Below, piece after piece: positions 23,470-35,400 of a stretch of 64,000 nucleotides of DNA. Source of the DNA: Torreya grandis (taxonomy: Eukaryota > Streptophyta > Pinopsida > Cupressales > Taxaceae). The position numbers were made by a program, and so were the translations under genes. Numbering within the stretch: the first letter of the stretch is position 1; each line of letters begins with the position of its first letter. The notes beneath the pieces were generated by a model. That model did no database searches, was not told where the DNA came from, and saw only the letters and a list, made by a program, of their open reading frames with translations. The DNA is taken from contig JARHVA010001189.1 in NCBI GenBank assembly GCA_037957365.1, forward strand, positions 3,003,501-3,067,500. The letters are read 5' to 3'.

Positions 23470-23990
23470 TACTCAACCAAGAACTTGTTATGTTTTTTGA
23501 TTAAATCTAATAGGTAACTAATGGTAGCCATAGTGTCTAATTCTCTATTGTTCATTCTTGGCATGTGTATAAATTGGATGTATTCAAAAGATAATTTTAA
23601 ACTATCCAATATTTGTTTGTAAGGGATAAACTTATAATAAAAAGCTTAGAATTAATTAATGACTTGATTGATGATAAGATTAGAATCACCAAACATAATA
23701 AGGTGTTTGATTCCCCATTATATTGCCATTTTGAGGCCTCTAATGAGACCTTCATACTATGATATGTTATTTGTGCAAGGTAATATGATTCTAAAAGTAT
23801 TGGTAATGAAATACCCATTAGGTTTGACCAATAACATACTTTCCCCTAATCTGTGATTGGTGAAAGAACCATCAAAGAAGATCTACCAAACTAGAGACTT
23901 GTCTATAATAATTATTTCTTTATCCAGGAACTATACAATAAGAGGTGATTTGTCATTGAGTGGTGCTTCAACCAATACATCTACTAAGAC
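23470..23990 (-). pseudogene. Element D second (archaeal-type) RNase H
   Basis: Sequence reading FFDGSFTNHRLG, then a GLIRGLKMAI-like helix, MFGDSNLIINQV and LKLSFEYIQFIHMPRMNN, is the extra RNase H found in Tat-lineage elements after the normal RT-RNase H. Acidic positions of the D-E-D type are recognisable (DGS near the start, GDS in the middle). TAG and TAA codons interrupt it several times. It links D to the Tat/Ogre clade and has an inverted counterpart at 33700-34150. Confidence 0.75.
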
Positions 23991-25061
23991 CTATCTTTGA
24001 TTGGTTTTTGATTGACATACTCTAAATCAAACTCAATAAGAAGCATAACACACTTAGCCATCTTATCAGTTAGAGATATTATGGATAAAAAATATTTAAG
24101 AAGGTTTATCTTAGCAATAATCTTGGTTTGATTATTGATCATGTAATATCATAGTTTTTGAGAATTAAAAACAATTGTTAGACATGATTTTTTTATCTAA
24201 GAATAGTTGAGCTCATATGATATCAAAGTTTTTCCTAGGTAATATACTGTCCATTCTTTTCCACTATCATCATGTTATGCTAGTAATGCCCGTAGTGAAA
24301 ACTGAGTAGCTAAAATGTATAACAAGAGATAGGTGGCACTAGTATTGGTGGGTTGGAAAGATATTGTTTAAGATTTTCAAATACTTTTTCACAATTCTCA
24401 TTCTAAGTAAAAAGAGTGTCTTTATTTAGCAAAAATGTGAAAGGGTGACAAATGTCTACAAGTTGAGATATAAATAGATTGACTGCTTAAATTTATATTT
24501 CTACACTTCTAAGTTGTTTAATATTCTAAGGTGGAGGCATATCCATGATAGATAAAACTTTAGAGAGATCAAATTATATGCCATGTTGTGAAATAATGAA
24601 CCCTAAAAACTTTATTGATGTCACACAGAACACATATTTCTTAGGATTCAATCTCATGTTATACTCTCTCATGTGCTCAAAGATATGGTGAAGCACTTGA
24701 CGGTGTTCTTCTCTAGATCTAGATTTAGCAATAATATCATCAACATAGTCTTCCATTATGTCATGAATCATGTCATGGAAAATGATAGTCATTACTCACT
24801 GATATGTGGCTCCAACATTTTTCAAACCAAAAGGCATTACTTGGTAGTAGAATGTTCTCCATGGAGATGTAAATGTAGTTTTGTGTTGGTCTTCAAAAGT
24901 AATTTTTATTTGATTATAGCTTGAAAATACATCCATAAAAGATAACATCTCATGACCTATGGTTGAATCTACAATCATGTCTATTTTGGGCAATGGAAAA
25001 TCATCTTTTGGGCAATATTTTTTGATATTATATAAATCCATGAAAAATTTGATCCCTTATG
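23991..25061 (-). pseudogene. Element D reverse transcriptase and first RNase H (Tat lineage)
   Basis: RT reads on the minus strand from about 25061: FPLPKIDMIVDSTIGHE, then FMDVFSSYNQIKI, the motif VMPFGLKNVGATYQ near 24796-24837, and the catalytic YVDD at 24737-24748, which is intact. It ends in RLNPKK...FLGFIISQHGI near 24574-24660. A degenerate RNase H follows to about 24000. The upstream part of RT is missing: instead of the expected protease-RT linker, the frame is preceded by a piece of integrase at 25062. Gag and protease are absent on this strand. Confidence 0.82.
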
Positions 25062-25752
25062 GTGGCAAGATTTATTGTAAAGATATATGCAAAAATGGAA
25101 CCTCAACTTCTATTATTATAATAGACTCACTTCCATATACAAGGGAATAAGAGGTTACCCTTGTGGGTGTGTGGATGCTAGTGCAGTATGCCTAGAGGGT
25201 GGGATATATTTGTGTATACCGGTCATGACCAACTTTATTGATAACTCTTTTAAGGATGTGAAAAATGTTTTTATTGGTTGCCTTAGCTTGGCCATTACCT
25301 TATAGGTAGTAAGGAGTGGACCAATTATGATTGATGTGGTAAGTATGACAAATAAATTTAACATCCTTATTTTTAAATGATTTTCCATTATCAGAAATGA
25401 TAGTGGAAGGGATACCAAAGTGATAGATAATGTGGTTTAAGATAAATTTGAATATTTTATTTTTAATGACATAAGTAAGGGGCATTGCCTCAACCCACTT
25501 AGTAAAATAATTTTTTATCGTTATGATACGCTTATGGCCATCATAAGAATTGGGATTTATTTTTACAATGAGGTCTAACCCCCATGTGGATAATGGCCTA
25601 GGTGTAGTGATAGGTCATAGAGATTGTCATAGACTATGGATAAGGTCCCCATGTTTCTGACATGGTATGCATTTCTTAGTGTAGGCACATGAATCAAATT
25701 TCATTACAGTCCAATAGTAACCTACTCATAAAATATTATTTGTAAGGACCAT
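25062..25752 (-). pseudogene. Extra integrase fragment fused upstream of RT in element D
   Basis: A minus-strand integrase segment from the zinc finger (ACCATGTCAGAAACATGG coding region near 25650) through the core (IISDNGKSFKN near 25390, second Asp intact) to EVPFLHISLQ near 25075. It then joins RT sequence directly. The third catalytic position reads GQAKATNKN, where Glu would be expected in place of Lys. Domain order on this strand is therefore integrase, RT, RNase H, integrase, which no normal retroelement has. Its 5' end at 25752 abuts, head to head, the plus-strand LTR fragment of element E. Confidence 0.78.
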
Positions 25753-25754
25753 GT

Positions 25755-25941
25755 GAGTGAATAACCACATTTTGAAGAGAAAATCAAATTCAAATCATAA
25801 TGGAGGAAGCTTCATATTATGGTAAGGTATAACTTAGTTTTGTTTCTTTTATTTATAGCTCTATTATAGGTGAAGTTAGTTTAGAATAAGATTTCATTTG
25901 ATTTCTTAGTTTATTTGTTTTTCTAGACTTCCTTCATGCAT
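25755..25941 (+). repeat. Element E: 5' LTR remnant (R/U5 end only)
   Basis: This segment aligns with the end of the D LTR in the opposite orientation (reverse complement of about 36962-37150): GAGTGA...AACCA, CAAATTCAAATCATAATGGAGGAAGC, and the end CTTCCTTCATGCA followed by TTTTGG. The upstream part of the LTR is absent. Confidence 0.7.
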
Positions 25942-27434
25942 TTTGGCATGCTTGATGGGACCTTATCTCATCTTTATTTTATATCATATTTATTATAGTT
26001 ACATTTAGAATTAGTTTTCAATTGATTTTTGTTGTTTTCTCTTGTTTTTATGGTTTGTTTTAACCTTTTTGCAAGTTTCCTAAAAAAACTCTCTAAAAAA
26101 TTGTTTGAAAAAATCTTGTCAAATAAACTCCTAAAAAATGATAAACAAAAAAGTCATTTTATTTTCTTTTGATACTAACACTTTCAATTTAGTTTTTAAA
26201 GTTTTTAGTAATTATATCACATTTAGTTTGGAACTAATTATTATTTTTTAATATTTTTTTTTGTAATTGTGGAATTTTGTATGCTCTTCCCTTGGAATCA
26301 TATTGGTGATGATACTTGAGAATCAAAAAAAAATTCATAAATTTTTGTGTCACCCAAGTGCTATTTGTATTTATTGTTTCTTAATTTAGAGTTAATTATT
26401 ATTTTTTTAAAGTATTTATTTGTAATTGTGAAATTATGTATGTTATTTCCTTGAAATCACATTGGTGATGATACTTGGGAATAAAAACCAATTCCATAAT
26501 TTTTTGTGTTATTTAAGTGGTGTTTGCGTATGCTCTTTCCTTGGCATCACATTAGTGATGATAATTAGAAATAAAAAACAAATACTTAATTTTTTTTAGG
26601 GGCTCTATTGACCATGGATTTTACCACCACATAGTAGGCCAAACCCCATGTATCAATGGGGTATATAAATAAAGATTCAACTATTTCAATTTCTTAAGTG
26701 GGTGTGTGTTTTAGCATGTTGTGATGTGAGGGGATTTTATGCTCCAATAACCAAAGTTTTTATAATTTTCTCAAAATATGATATCACCAATTATCAACAC
26801 ATTAAAACCCATATGGCTATGTTGGGAACTTTGACATAAAACTCAATAGTGTGTATCCACTTTATCTATTTATTTCATGGTTTTAGACCTCAATGTACCA
26901 AAAGGTATCTCAAATGACTCCCTTTAGATAATATTTTTTAAAATTTAAGCCAAGAAAAGCCTCTTTTGTCATTCGAATTTGGTGCATTGATTAGTGGTTA
27001 ACACCAAGAAGTTGCCTTCTACACACCCTCAAAACTAGACTCAGTGGGCCATGGGAATGGTATGATCCTCCATGGTTAATGCCTTAAAATATTAGGCTGA
27101 ATCTGAGAGCATAAATGAGTAACATTGAAAGGCCCAAACATTGTTCATGACCCTTATCCTAGTTTGTCACCTTTTTATGTGTAATTTACTGACCATTTAT
27201 AGTAGGAATTTGCTTATTATTTCTTTGTGTTTACCACATGATAAAATATCCTTTTTTGTAAACAAATTATTTTGAGTTTTTTTTAAAAATATATCAAGAC
27301 ATCCTAAAATCAAAACATTTTTTCCCAAAAACTCAAATCAATTAGTTTAAGAATTTAAAATTTTTAGTCACTTTGGTTAATGTTGTTAGTTTAAAACTTC
27401 TATTTTCTTTGAGTCATTTTATTTTATCCTATCC
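25942..27434 (+). other. Leader region of element E with diverged tandem repeat
   Basis: About 1.5 kb between the LTR remnant and the gag start at 27435, without a coding frame. A unit with TTGTAATTGTG, CCTTG(G/A)AATCA and GTGATGATACTT recurs at about 26261 and 26419 (158-bp spacing), with a partial third copy near 26525. A TATA-like GTATATAAATAAAG at 26660-26673 is present, but I would not call it a promoter. Confidence 0.6.
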
Positions 27435-29160
27435 ATGTTGCCTATCACTAGGCAAATGGCCATGCTAAATAATCCAAATGCAAGGGCTAATCCATTTGGT
27501 AATGATCCCTTTCAATTTACTGGATAATATCATCATGTAGAAATACATGAGATAATAGAACAAGAAAAATAAGGAGGGGATTACCAAGATGAGGGTATCC
27601 CCAAAGCTATCCAACCTCCACCCTCCTTTGATGAGCATATCAATTCAAATAAGAATGAAGTCTTACTTCAAGCCCTGGACTTTGGAGTAAAATTCCCATC
27701 TAATTTTGACATATATAACTTTCAATATTTGATTTCAAGTAAATAACCTTCATCCTTCAATCCCAATCAATATACCTTGCAAGGTTATTTAGAGGGTAGC
27801 AATGCCCTCATAACATCTTCACAACCTCAACCCCAATTTTTTCAAGACAAAGGGAAAACTATCTTAAGTGAGGTTTCATCTCAACCAAGCCATGGATTCT
27901 ATATAAAAATTTATACAACCCAACGAACCCAAAATATTATGCACTTTCAATCTCATCCACAAATCAATCCTTTTGATAACCCCAATGTGAATGTGAATCC
28001 TAATTTACCTTCATAATTTTACCTAACTAATCTAAGTTTGAATATACCTTCAAACTCACCAATCACTCACCCAACCAATCAAAACTTGAATTTTAATTCA
28101 ATTTTACCAATCATACAACAAATTATCCCAAACTTGAACATGGGCCTCCCATTTAATTCAAGTTTAACCAATCAATATTTTATTATACTAAACTTTAATG
28201 TTCATACAAATTCACAAGGTTATGGTTAAATTAATCCAAGGCTCACCAATGATTCCCAATCAAATCTTGAATACTCATTCTAGCTTGCCTAATCAACCAT
28301 ACAATCCTAGTTTGTGTATTGCTTCATGCACACTCAACAATCTTAATTTAAACAGTGGTTTACTAAATCAATCTTCTTCCACAAATTTTTTTTTGGATTA
28401 GTTCCATCCAATCTAAGTTTAAATCCAAATTCTAATCCCATTCCAACTCATTTTAACTCCAATACAAACCTTTCATTTAATTCCACCCTAAATCCTAACA
28501 CAGGTTTAAACTAAAATCAAACACCAACTTTAATTTCAATAACCCTAACACAAATCCTAATTTTAATCTTAACCAAAATCAAAGCAATCTAAGCTAAAAT
28601 ACATTCCAACCAAACCAAGCTAACTCTAATTCAACCTTATGTTCTAATCCATTTAGTTTAAACTACAATATGTACCCATAACAACCCAATCCAAATCTAT
28701 TTAATCAATCTAATTTTAGTTATTACAATAGTTCCAGCTCCATGAACTTCAATAATAATCCACCAAATAACTTAAACTTCCATACAAACCCTAATCTACT
28801 AAATCCAAACATAAAATTTTAAAATAACCCCAACCTTGGTTTCAACCCAAATTTAAATCAAACAAACTTTGGTTCAAATCCAAACCCAAGTCAAACAAAT
28901 TTTGTTTTTAATGCAAACCGAAACCTTGGTTATAATCCTAATTTCAATACTTTTTCAAACCATCAAAACATTAACTTTAACAACCAACCTCCAAACAACT
29001 TTAACCAAAAATTAAACCCAATCCCACAAACCAAAGACCAATTCATGGGTCAACCATATAATTTCATAAATCCACTAAGTCAAATGAACCAACTATCCCC
29101 ATATCTCATACAAGAGTTTCAAAACATAAAGGACATAGTTCAAGGATTACAAGATGGTGC
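27435..29160 (+). pseudogene. Element E Gag N-terminal region, Asn/Pro/Gln-rich
   Basis: From an ATG at 27435 a frame runs with few stops to about 28015 and continues in other frames to 29160. The predicted product is extremely rich in Asn, Pro, Gln, Ser and Leu, with short degenerate NPN, NLN and NFN motifs. Such low-complexity Gag extensions occur upstream of the capsid-like domain in some Tat elements. I infer Gag from position only. Several frameshifts and TAA or TAG codons disrupt it. Confidence 0.55.
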
Positions 29161-29900
29161 TTACTCATGGTAAAAATAATTTGAGTTTAAGGAAATTTGA
29201 TCATACCCATACGATTTAAGTACAGTGACTACACCTTTTCCAAATTATTTTAAACTCCCAAAATTTGACAAGTATAAAGGTAAAGGGGATCCCAAAGAAT
29301 ATATATCTAACTTCTATCATGCATGTGCAGATGTTGCTTATAGTAATGAATACATTTTGTGTTTGTTTCCATGAAGTCTAGGGGGATAAGCCCTTGAATG
29401 GTTTTAATTTCTTCTAAAAGGATATATTTTCACCTTTGAGGACTTTTCTAAAAATAATTCACTTCTCTTATAACATCAAAAGGGATTTGACCACCTTAGA
29501 TTTACGTAATACCAAGCAATACAACAATGAAAATTTTGCTTCCTTCCTCCAAAGATGGAGAGAAATGGCAAGTTATTTCACATGGTCATTTCTTAAAATA
29601 AGCTTGTGTACATTTTTATAAACAATTTAAATTCAGACTTGGGACACCATTTGCTAATTATATGCCCAAGGACATTTGATAAAATCATCAAAAAGGGAGT
29701 TCAGGTAGAAAAGACATTAATTGAAAGAGGTGTAATCAAAATATTTAAATCAGATAATAATACCTCCTATAAATTGATAAAAAAACACCTAAGTTCTTTG
29801 AAAAGAACAAAATTATTGTTGTAGATGGTGTGACTAATGTCAAACAGATTCAAAATTCCCAACATCAAAAACAAACCTACAATAAACTAATTAATAATAT
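29161..29900 (+). pseudogene. Element E Gag, retrotransposon capsid-like domain
   Basis: Clear Retrotrans_gag family pattern: KLPKFDKYKGKGDPKEYI near 29245-29300, then Y..FYHACADVAYS, ALEWF (29391), F.DFS, and across frameshifts the segment with TKQYNNENFASFLQRWREMA (29509-29570), then FINNLNSDLGHH and ICP..FD.IIKKGVQVE (29606-29715). It would form the particle core in the cytoplasm. At least two frameshifts (near 29430 and 29600) and several stop codons inactivate it. Confidence 0.8.
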
Positions 29901-30539
29901 CATAATTCCTAGAGGACAACCCAAATAAGGTAAACCTAACCACAAGTTCACTCAATTGTGTGACACTTATGAGAATGATTTTTGAAATTTGGCTTATGTA
30001 AACATGATCACATGTCTTAAAATTAAACCCTTTGATGAAGATGTTCCTAAAACTGACTAGTATTAGAAGATGATTATTGTGAATACCATCAGATTAAAGG
30101 ACATTCAACTAATAGGTGTTTATACCTTACACACTATGTTTAAGACCTCATTGATAGAGGTGACATAGTAATTGAAAATCAACCATTTAAACCATCTAAC
30201 AATAAAAAATTTGGGATATACCAAGATCCATTCCCTAATCATGAGCAAGGAAAGGGAAAGTAAAAATAGGAACAATCAGAATCTAGTAATGTTAATCAGG
30301 AAAGTTATCTATTTGATTTTATAGTCAATAGTATCAATTCCATGCATAATTATGTCAATGTTATTACTTTTCCATCATACGAATGCACCATTACCTTAAG
30401 GTGAGAAAATATTACCCTTCTAAGTGCATCAACCTCTAATGTTGAATGCAAGTATAATGTTATTGACCATCTTGAGAAAACACTAGCAAATATTTTAATA
30501 TTAGATCTTCTCAAGACATCTCTTGTTTATAAAGACATC

Positions 30540-31148
30540 TTGTATAAAGTTTTAAAAGAGTCAAGTGTAACTCAAGACATCAATACTACCAATTTCCAAG
30601 CATTAATAGTTTTTTTGTCTACAAATAACCAAGTAACATTTGATCATTCAAATGTCTCTCCTTTAGGACTAGATCATAAACTCCCATTATACATAGAATT
30701 TATTATCTCTAGACACAAAGTGAAAAGGAAATTTATAGGAAATGGCTTAGTGCTCAATCTATATACATTAAGGCTTGTAAAACATCTAAGATATTCAATA
30801 ACACTATTTGAAGAAAATATATTTACCATAAAGGAATATGACAATAATGAGAGACAGTCTATATGAATAATCTATCTTCCTTTAATGGTGGGGTTTGTTA
30901 TTAAAGAAACTCTTGTTCATGCCTTTGATCTTGATCTACCAGACAACATACTCCTTGGGCATCCATGGATATATTCCATAAATGACAGCCCATCCACCTT
31001 ACATCAATTTTTGAAATTATCCCATGTAGGAATGGAAGTTACTATAAAAGGTGATCCTCAACCCTTCCAATATTGCAAGTTATTGGAAGGAAAATACAAA
31101 AAATCAAACTATTTACACGTTATAGTTGAGGATTATCCTTTGTTTTAA
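30540..31148 (+). pseudogene. Element E aspartic protease, catalytic Asp lost
   Basis: Retropepsin-like domain between Gag and RT. The expected Tat-type active site has Asp-Asn-Gly. Here the segment at 30730-30760 reads FIGNGLVLN, with Gly where Asp should be and Leu at the usual Ser or Ala position. The second half is well preserved: LPLMVGFVIKET, FDLDLPDNILLGHPWI near 30915-30970 and PFQYCKLLEGKY near 31060-31095. A stop (TGA at 30864) splits the two halves. Confidence 0.78.
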
Positions 31149-32285
31149 AATTATGTCCTTCCATAAAACTTATTTCAAACACCTCCCCTTAGTGGTTGGA
31201 TTAATATACCAACTGCCTCCATCTCCCTTAAAAAGGCTTCCACTAGCAAAACATCTAAATAACCATCTAGTCAAGATTCAAATCAACCTTATGTAGAACA
31301 AGCTTCAAATCATCCTTTTATTAAAAAAAATTTCACTCTAACACCTATCTCCAGAGCATCCTCATCCATTTCTTCCCACTTCAAGATCATTAATAGAAGA
31401 ATGAACAATATATAATTCAAGATTTTTCCACAAGTACAATCCATACCAATCTAAATAACTATGGTAGGCCCCACCATCTAAAAGACAATATAATGGTTAA
31501 GAATCTTGGTAAGGCCAGATTTATATAAGGTGGTTTCCTTTTAGATGAACATATCAAATATTCTAATCCTTATTAGTTGTATTATGATGAACTAGCTCCT
31601 TGTTTCTCCAATAACAAGTGTCTCATTGCCAAATACATCATGTGTAATATAATGAACTATAAGGTTAAAGGTCTTGGATTCCATGAATAAGGGTCCATCT
31701 TGACTAACATAATAAAATAAAATGAGGCAAAACATGGTATAGGATTTAACCTACTCAACGTGCATCTCACACTTTTCCAAAGTGATTCTTCTAGGGAGTT
31801 AGATGATGAATTTTCAAATAGTGAGTCAGGTTCCATACTTAGTCAATTTAAAGACCTTGCCCTCACCAACCTATTTCATGAGAATGTTATTATTACAATT
31901 GAGCTTGAAAATCCATACCTCATATAATGGGACCAACATACAATACCTTAGTTTGATCATTTTTAGAATTATGAGGTTATTTTTAAATTCTTGAGAATAA
32001 GGGATTAAATTTTAGTATGTGACCACATGAAAGGGTTTCTAATTCAGGTAGATGATTCAACATACTTTGGAGAACATAAATTATATAAAAATAGAATTTT
32101 AGATTCTAAATCCAATCAAACAAAGTTTGAGGAAGATTTACATATTTCTACACCACCCATATATTACAAAGATGGATTAACTCTAGTTGTTGAATAATAT
32201 ATTCCTATGAACATTGGCACCGAAGAAGATCCTAAAATTTTTAAACTTGCCATATTACTTAATAAGAAAAGGACATATTTACACT
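31149..32285 (+). pseudogene. Element E linker between protease and RT, heavily decayed
   Basis: Roughly 1.1 kb of Ser/Pro/Asn-rich degenerate coding sequence with many stops. It corresponds to the long linker that Tat elements carry before RT. No domain can be named. Confidence 0.45.
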
Positions 32286-33060
32286 TTTTATGCATGAATT
32301 ATCTAATGTATTCACATGGTCTTATGTAGATATGCCAAAGATTGATCCAGAATTAGTTGTATATCACTTTGTGGTGCATTTAAATGTTAAACTAATCAAA
32401 CAACAACTCTGTAAGATGCATCCTAAGATTGAACTATTAGTAAAAGAGGAAATAAATATGTAGTTGGTTGTTGGTTTCATACATCCCATTGATCATTTAG
32501 ATTGGATGTCTAACATTGTACCAATATCAAATAAACCAGAAGGGATCAGAGTTTACATGGATTTCCATGTAATCAACAAAGCTTGATAGAAATATGATGT
32601 TCTACTGCCTAACATAGAAATGATTATAGATTCAATCATAGGTCATGATATATTATCTTTGATGGATGGATTTTTAGGCTAGAATCAAATAAAAATTACT
32701 ACTAAAGACCAACACAAAACTGCATTTAAAACTCTATAGGGAACATTCTACTACCAAGTAATGCCTTTTGGTTTGAAAAATTCTAGAGCCACATATTAGC
32801 GAGTAATGACTATCATTTTCCATGACATGCTTCATGACATTATGGAAGACCATGTTGATGATAATTTTGCTAAATCTAAATCTAGAGAAGAACACCCTCA
32901 AGTGCTTTACCGTATCTCTAAGTGCATGAGAGAGTATAACATGAGATTGAATCCTAAGAAATGTGTGTTTGATGTGACAAAAGGAAAGTTTTTAGGGTTA
33001 ATTATTTTATAATGTGGCATAGAAGTTGATCTATCTAAAGTTTTATCTATCTTTGATATG
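32286..33060 (+). pseudogene. Element E reverse transcriptase (Tat lineage)
   Basis: The RT begins with a FTWSYVDMP..DPE segment near 32318-32350, typical of Tat and Athila relatives. Next come a KEEI....GFI box, MDFHVINKA, LSLMDGFLG near 32660, VMPFGLKN near 32757-32780 and the catalytic motif at 32851-32862. That motif reads HVDD, so Tyr has become His while both Asp remain. The segment ends RLNPKKCVF...FLGLII near 32944-33008. TAG codons stand at several positions where Gln or Trp is expected. It matches 24574-25041 in inverted orientation. Confidence 0.82.
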
Positions 33061-33640
33061 CCTCCACCTAAAAATATTAAACAACTTAGAATTCTACAAG
33101 GAAAAATTCAAAGAATTAGGAAATTTGTATCTCAACTTGTAGACATTTGTCACCCTTTCACATTTTTTCTAAAAAAAGAGATTCCTTTTACTTGAAATGA
33201 TAATTGTAAAAAAGCATTTGAAAATCTTAAATAACATCTTTCCAACCCACAAGTATTAGTGCCACCTATTACTGATAAACCTTTCTTGTTATACATTTCA
33301 TCTACTCAATTTGCACTAGGGGCATTATTAACACAACATCATGATAGTGGAAAAGAATGTGCAGTATATTACCTAAGCATAACTTTGATATCATATGAGA
33401 TAAAATATTCTTAGATTTAAAAAAATCATGTTTAGTAGTTGTTTTTTCTTCTCAAAAACTATAGCATTGCATTCTCAACAATCAAAATAAGATTATTGCT
33501 AAGATAAACCCTTTTAAATATCTTTTATCCAAAATAACATTAACTAGTAGGATGGATAAGTGGGTTATGCTTCCTGGTGAGTTTGATTTATATTATGTCA
33601 GTCAAAAATCAATCATAAGATAGGTCTCAATAGATTTACT
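33061..33640 (+). pseudogene. Element E first RNase H
   Basis: The degenerate frame contains LPPKNIKQLR-like connection sequence, then PFLLYISSTQFALGALLTQH near 33276-33330, YYLS near 33368, and a KYLLSKITLT-like stretch near 33520-33550. It corresponds to the RNase H normally fused to RT. Stops at TAA and TAG codons and frame changes inactivate it. Confidence 0.65.
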
Positions 33641-33699
33641 AGTTAAATTACCACTCAATGACAAAGCACCTCTTATTACATATTTTGTAGATAAAATAA

Positions 33700-34160
33700 T
33701 AATGTCTATAGACATGTCTCTAGTTTGACAACTCTTTTTTAATGGTTATTTTACCAATCATAGATTAGGGGTAGGTATATTTTTGGTCACACCTGATGGG
33801 GATTACATTTCTAAGGCTTTATGAATTGAATTCCCTTACACCAATAAAATATAATAATGTGAAGGTGTCATAGCAGGCCTCAAAATGGAAATACAATGGG
33901 GAGTCAAACACCTTATTATGTTTGATGATTCTAAGCTTGTCATCAATCAAGTCAATAATGAATTCTAAAATTTGATGATAAGTTGATCCATTAAAAAAAA
34001 ATGGTGGATACTTTAAAATTATCTTTTGAAAACATCTAGTTTAAACAAGTGATGAGAATGAATAATAAAGCAATAGACACTATGTATACCATTGGTTCCC
34101 TATTGGATTTAAGCATAAAACATAACAAGTTATCAGTTGAGTACTTAATGATACCAACTT
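33700..34160 (+). pseudogene. Element E second (archaeal-type) RNase H
   Basis: The sequence shows an FFNGYFTNHRLG..IF start near 33737-33780, VTPDGDYI, GLKMEIQWGVKHLIMFDDSKLVINQVN (33876-33957), and a C-terminal helix region to 34160. This additional RNase H is a marker of the Tat lineage. The first acidic residue (DGS) reads NGY here. It pairs with 23470-23990 as an inverted copy. Confidence 0.72.
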
Positions 34161-34369
34161 ATGATACACCTAATTTAGAAATGGTTTGTAAAGTGGTCAG
34201 TCCCACTTCCCCATGGTACTCTAACTTATATACCTATCTTCATAATAATACCATACCCTCTAACATGTTCCATAATCAATGCAAGTCCTTTATCTAATGT
34301 AACTCTCTCTACACCATCCTTGGTAATAATTTATATCATAAAAGCTATGACATAACTTTTTTATGATAT

Positions 34370-35400
34370 TTTAATTCTGAGGAATCAAATTTGGCCATTA
34401 AGAAAGTCCATGAGGGAATCTGTGGGGCACAATTGAGTGGCATGGTCTTTGAAAAGAAACTTTTATGAGTAGGTTACTATTGGCCTACACTTGAATCCAA
34501 TTTATGTGCCTACATTGAGAAATTAATACCATGTTAGAAACATGGGGACCTTATCCATAGTCCATCATAAACTCTATGAACTATCACTACACCTTAACCA
34601 TTCCCCACATGGGGGATATATCTCATTGGAAAAATAAATCCTAGTTCTTCTGATGGCCATAATCATATCATAATAGCAATAAAGTATTTCACTAAGTGGG
34701 TTGAGGCAATGCCCTTTACTTATGTCACCATAAATAAAATATCTGAATTTATCTTAAACCACATTGTCTTTCACTTTGGTATCCCTTCCACTATCAATTC
34801 TTATAATTGGAAATCATTTAAGAATAAGGATGTTAAATCTCTTTGTCATACTTACCACATCAATCATAATTGGTCCACTCCTTACTACCCACAAGGTAAT
34901 GACCAAGCTGAGGCAACCCATAAGAACATTTTGCACATCCTTAAAAGATTTGTCAATGAATTTGGTCATGACTGGCATACACAACTATATCCCACCATCT
35001 AGGCATACTGCACTAGCATCTACATACCCATGGGGGTAACTCTTTATTCTCTTATATATGTCAAAGAGTCTATTCTACCAATAGAAGTTGAAATTCCATA
35101 TTTACGCATATCTTTACAAAAAATCATTGATGAAGAATCCTATCATACTTCACACCTCAGTGAACTAAACCTTCTAGATGAGAAAATATTTAATGCTTTA
35201 AACCATTTACAAGTATACCACAATCTCATTCACCATAGTTATAATAAGTAGATTAAACCTGAGGAGTTTGAAATCAGAGATATTTTTCTTAAGGAAAATT
35301 GATAGAATACAAATGCTGAATGAGAGAAGAAAGGAAATTTAAACCAAATTGGTTGGGCCCATATGTTATCATTTCCAAATATTGATTTTTAGCCTATAGA
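34370..35400 (+). pseudogene. Element E integrase, both catalytic Asp lost
   Basis: The sequence reads HEGICGAQ...VGYYWPTLE (zinc-binding side), then WGIYLIGKI near 34608, FTKWVEAMP, IPSTINSYNWKSFKNKD near 34782-34825, YYPQGNDQAEATHKN near 34878-34925 and the C-terminal LDEKIFNAL segment to about 35250. Comparison with the D copies shows Tyr in place of the first catalytic Asp (WGLD to WGIY) and of the second (SDN to SYN), while the Glu in QAEAT is kept. TAG codons replace expected Gln and Trp codons. Confidence 0.82.

Noticed and set aside
26655..26680. TATA-like GTATATAAATAAAG as a gene promoter
   Set aside because: It is in the E leader with no new coding frame depending on it. Such strings are common in AT-rich DNA.
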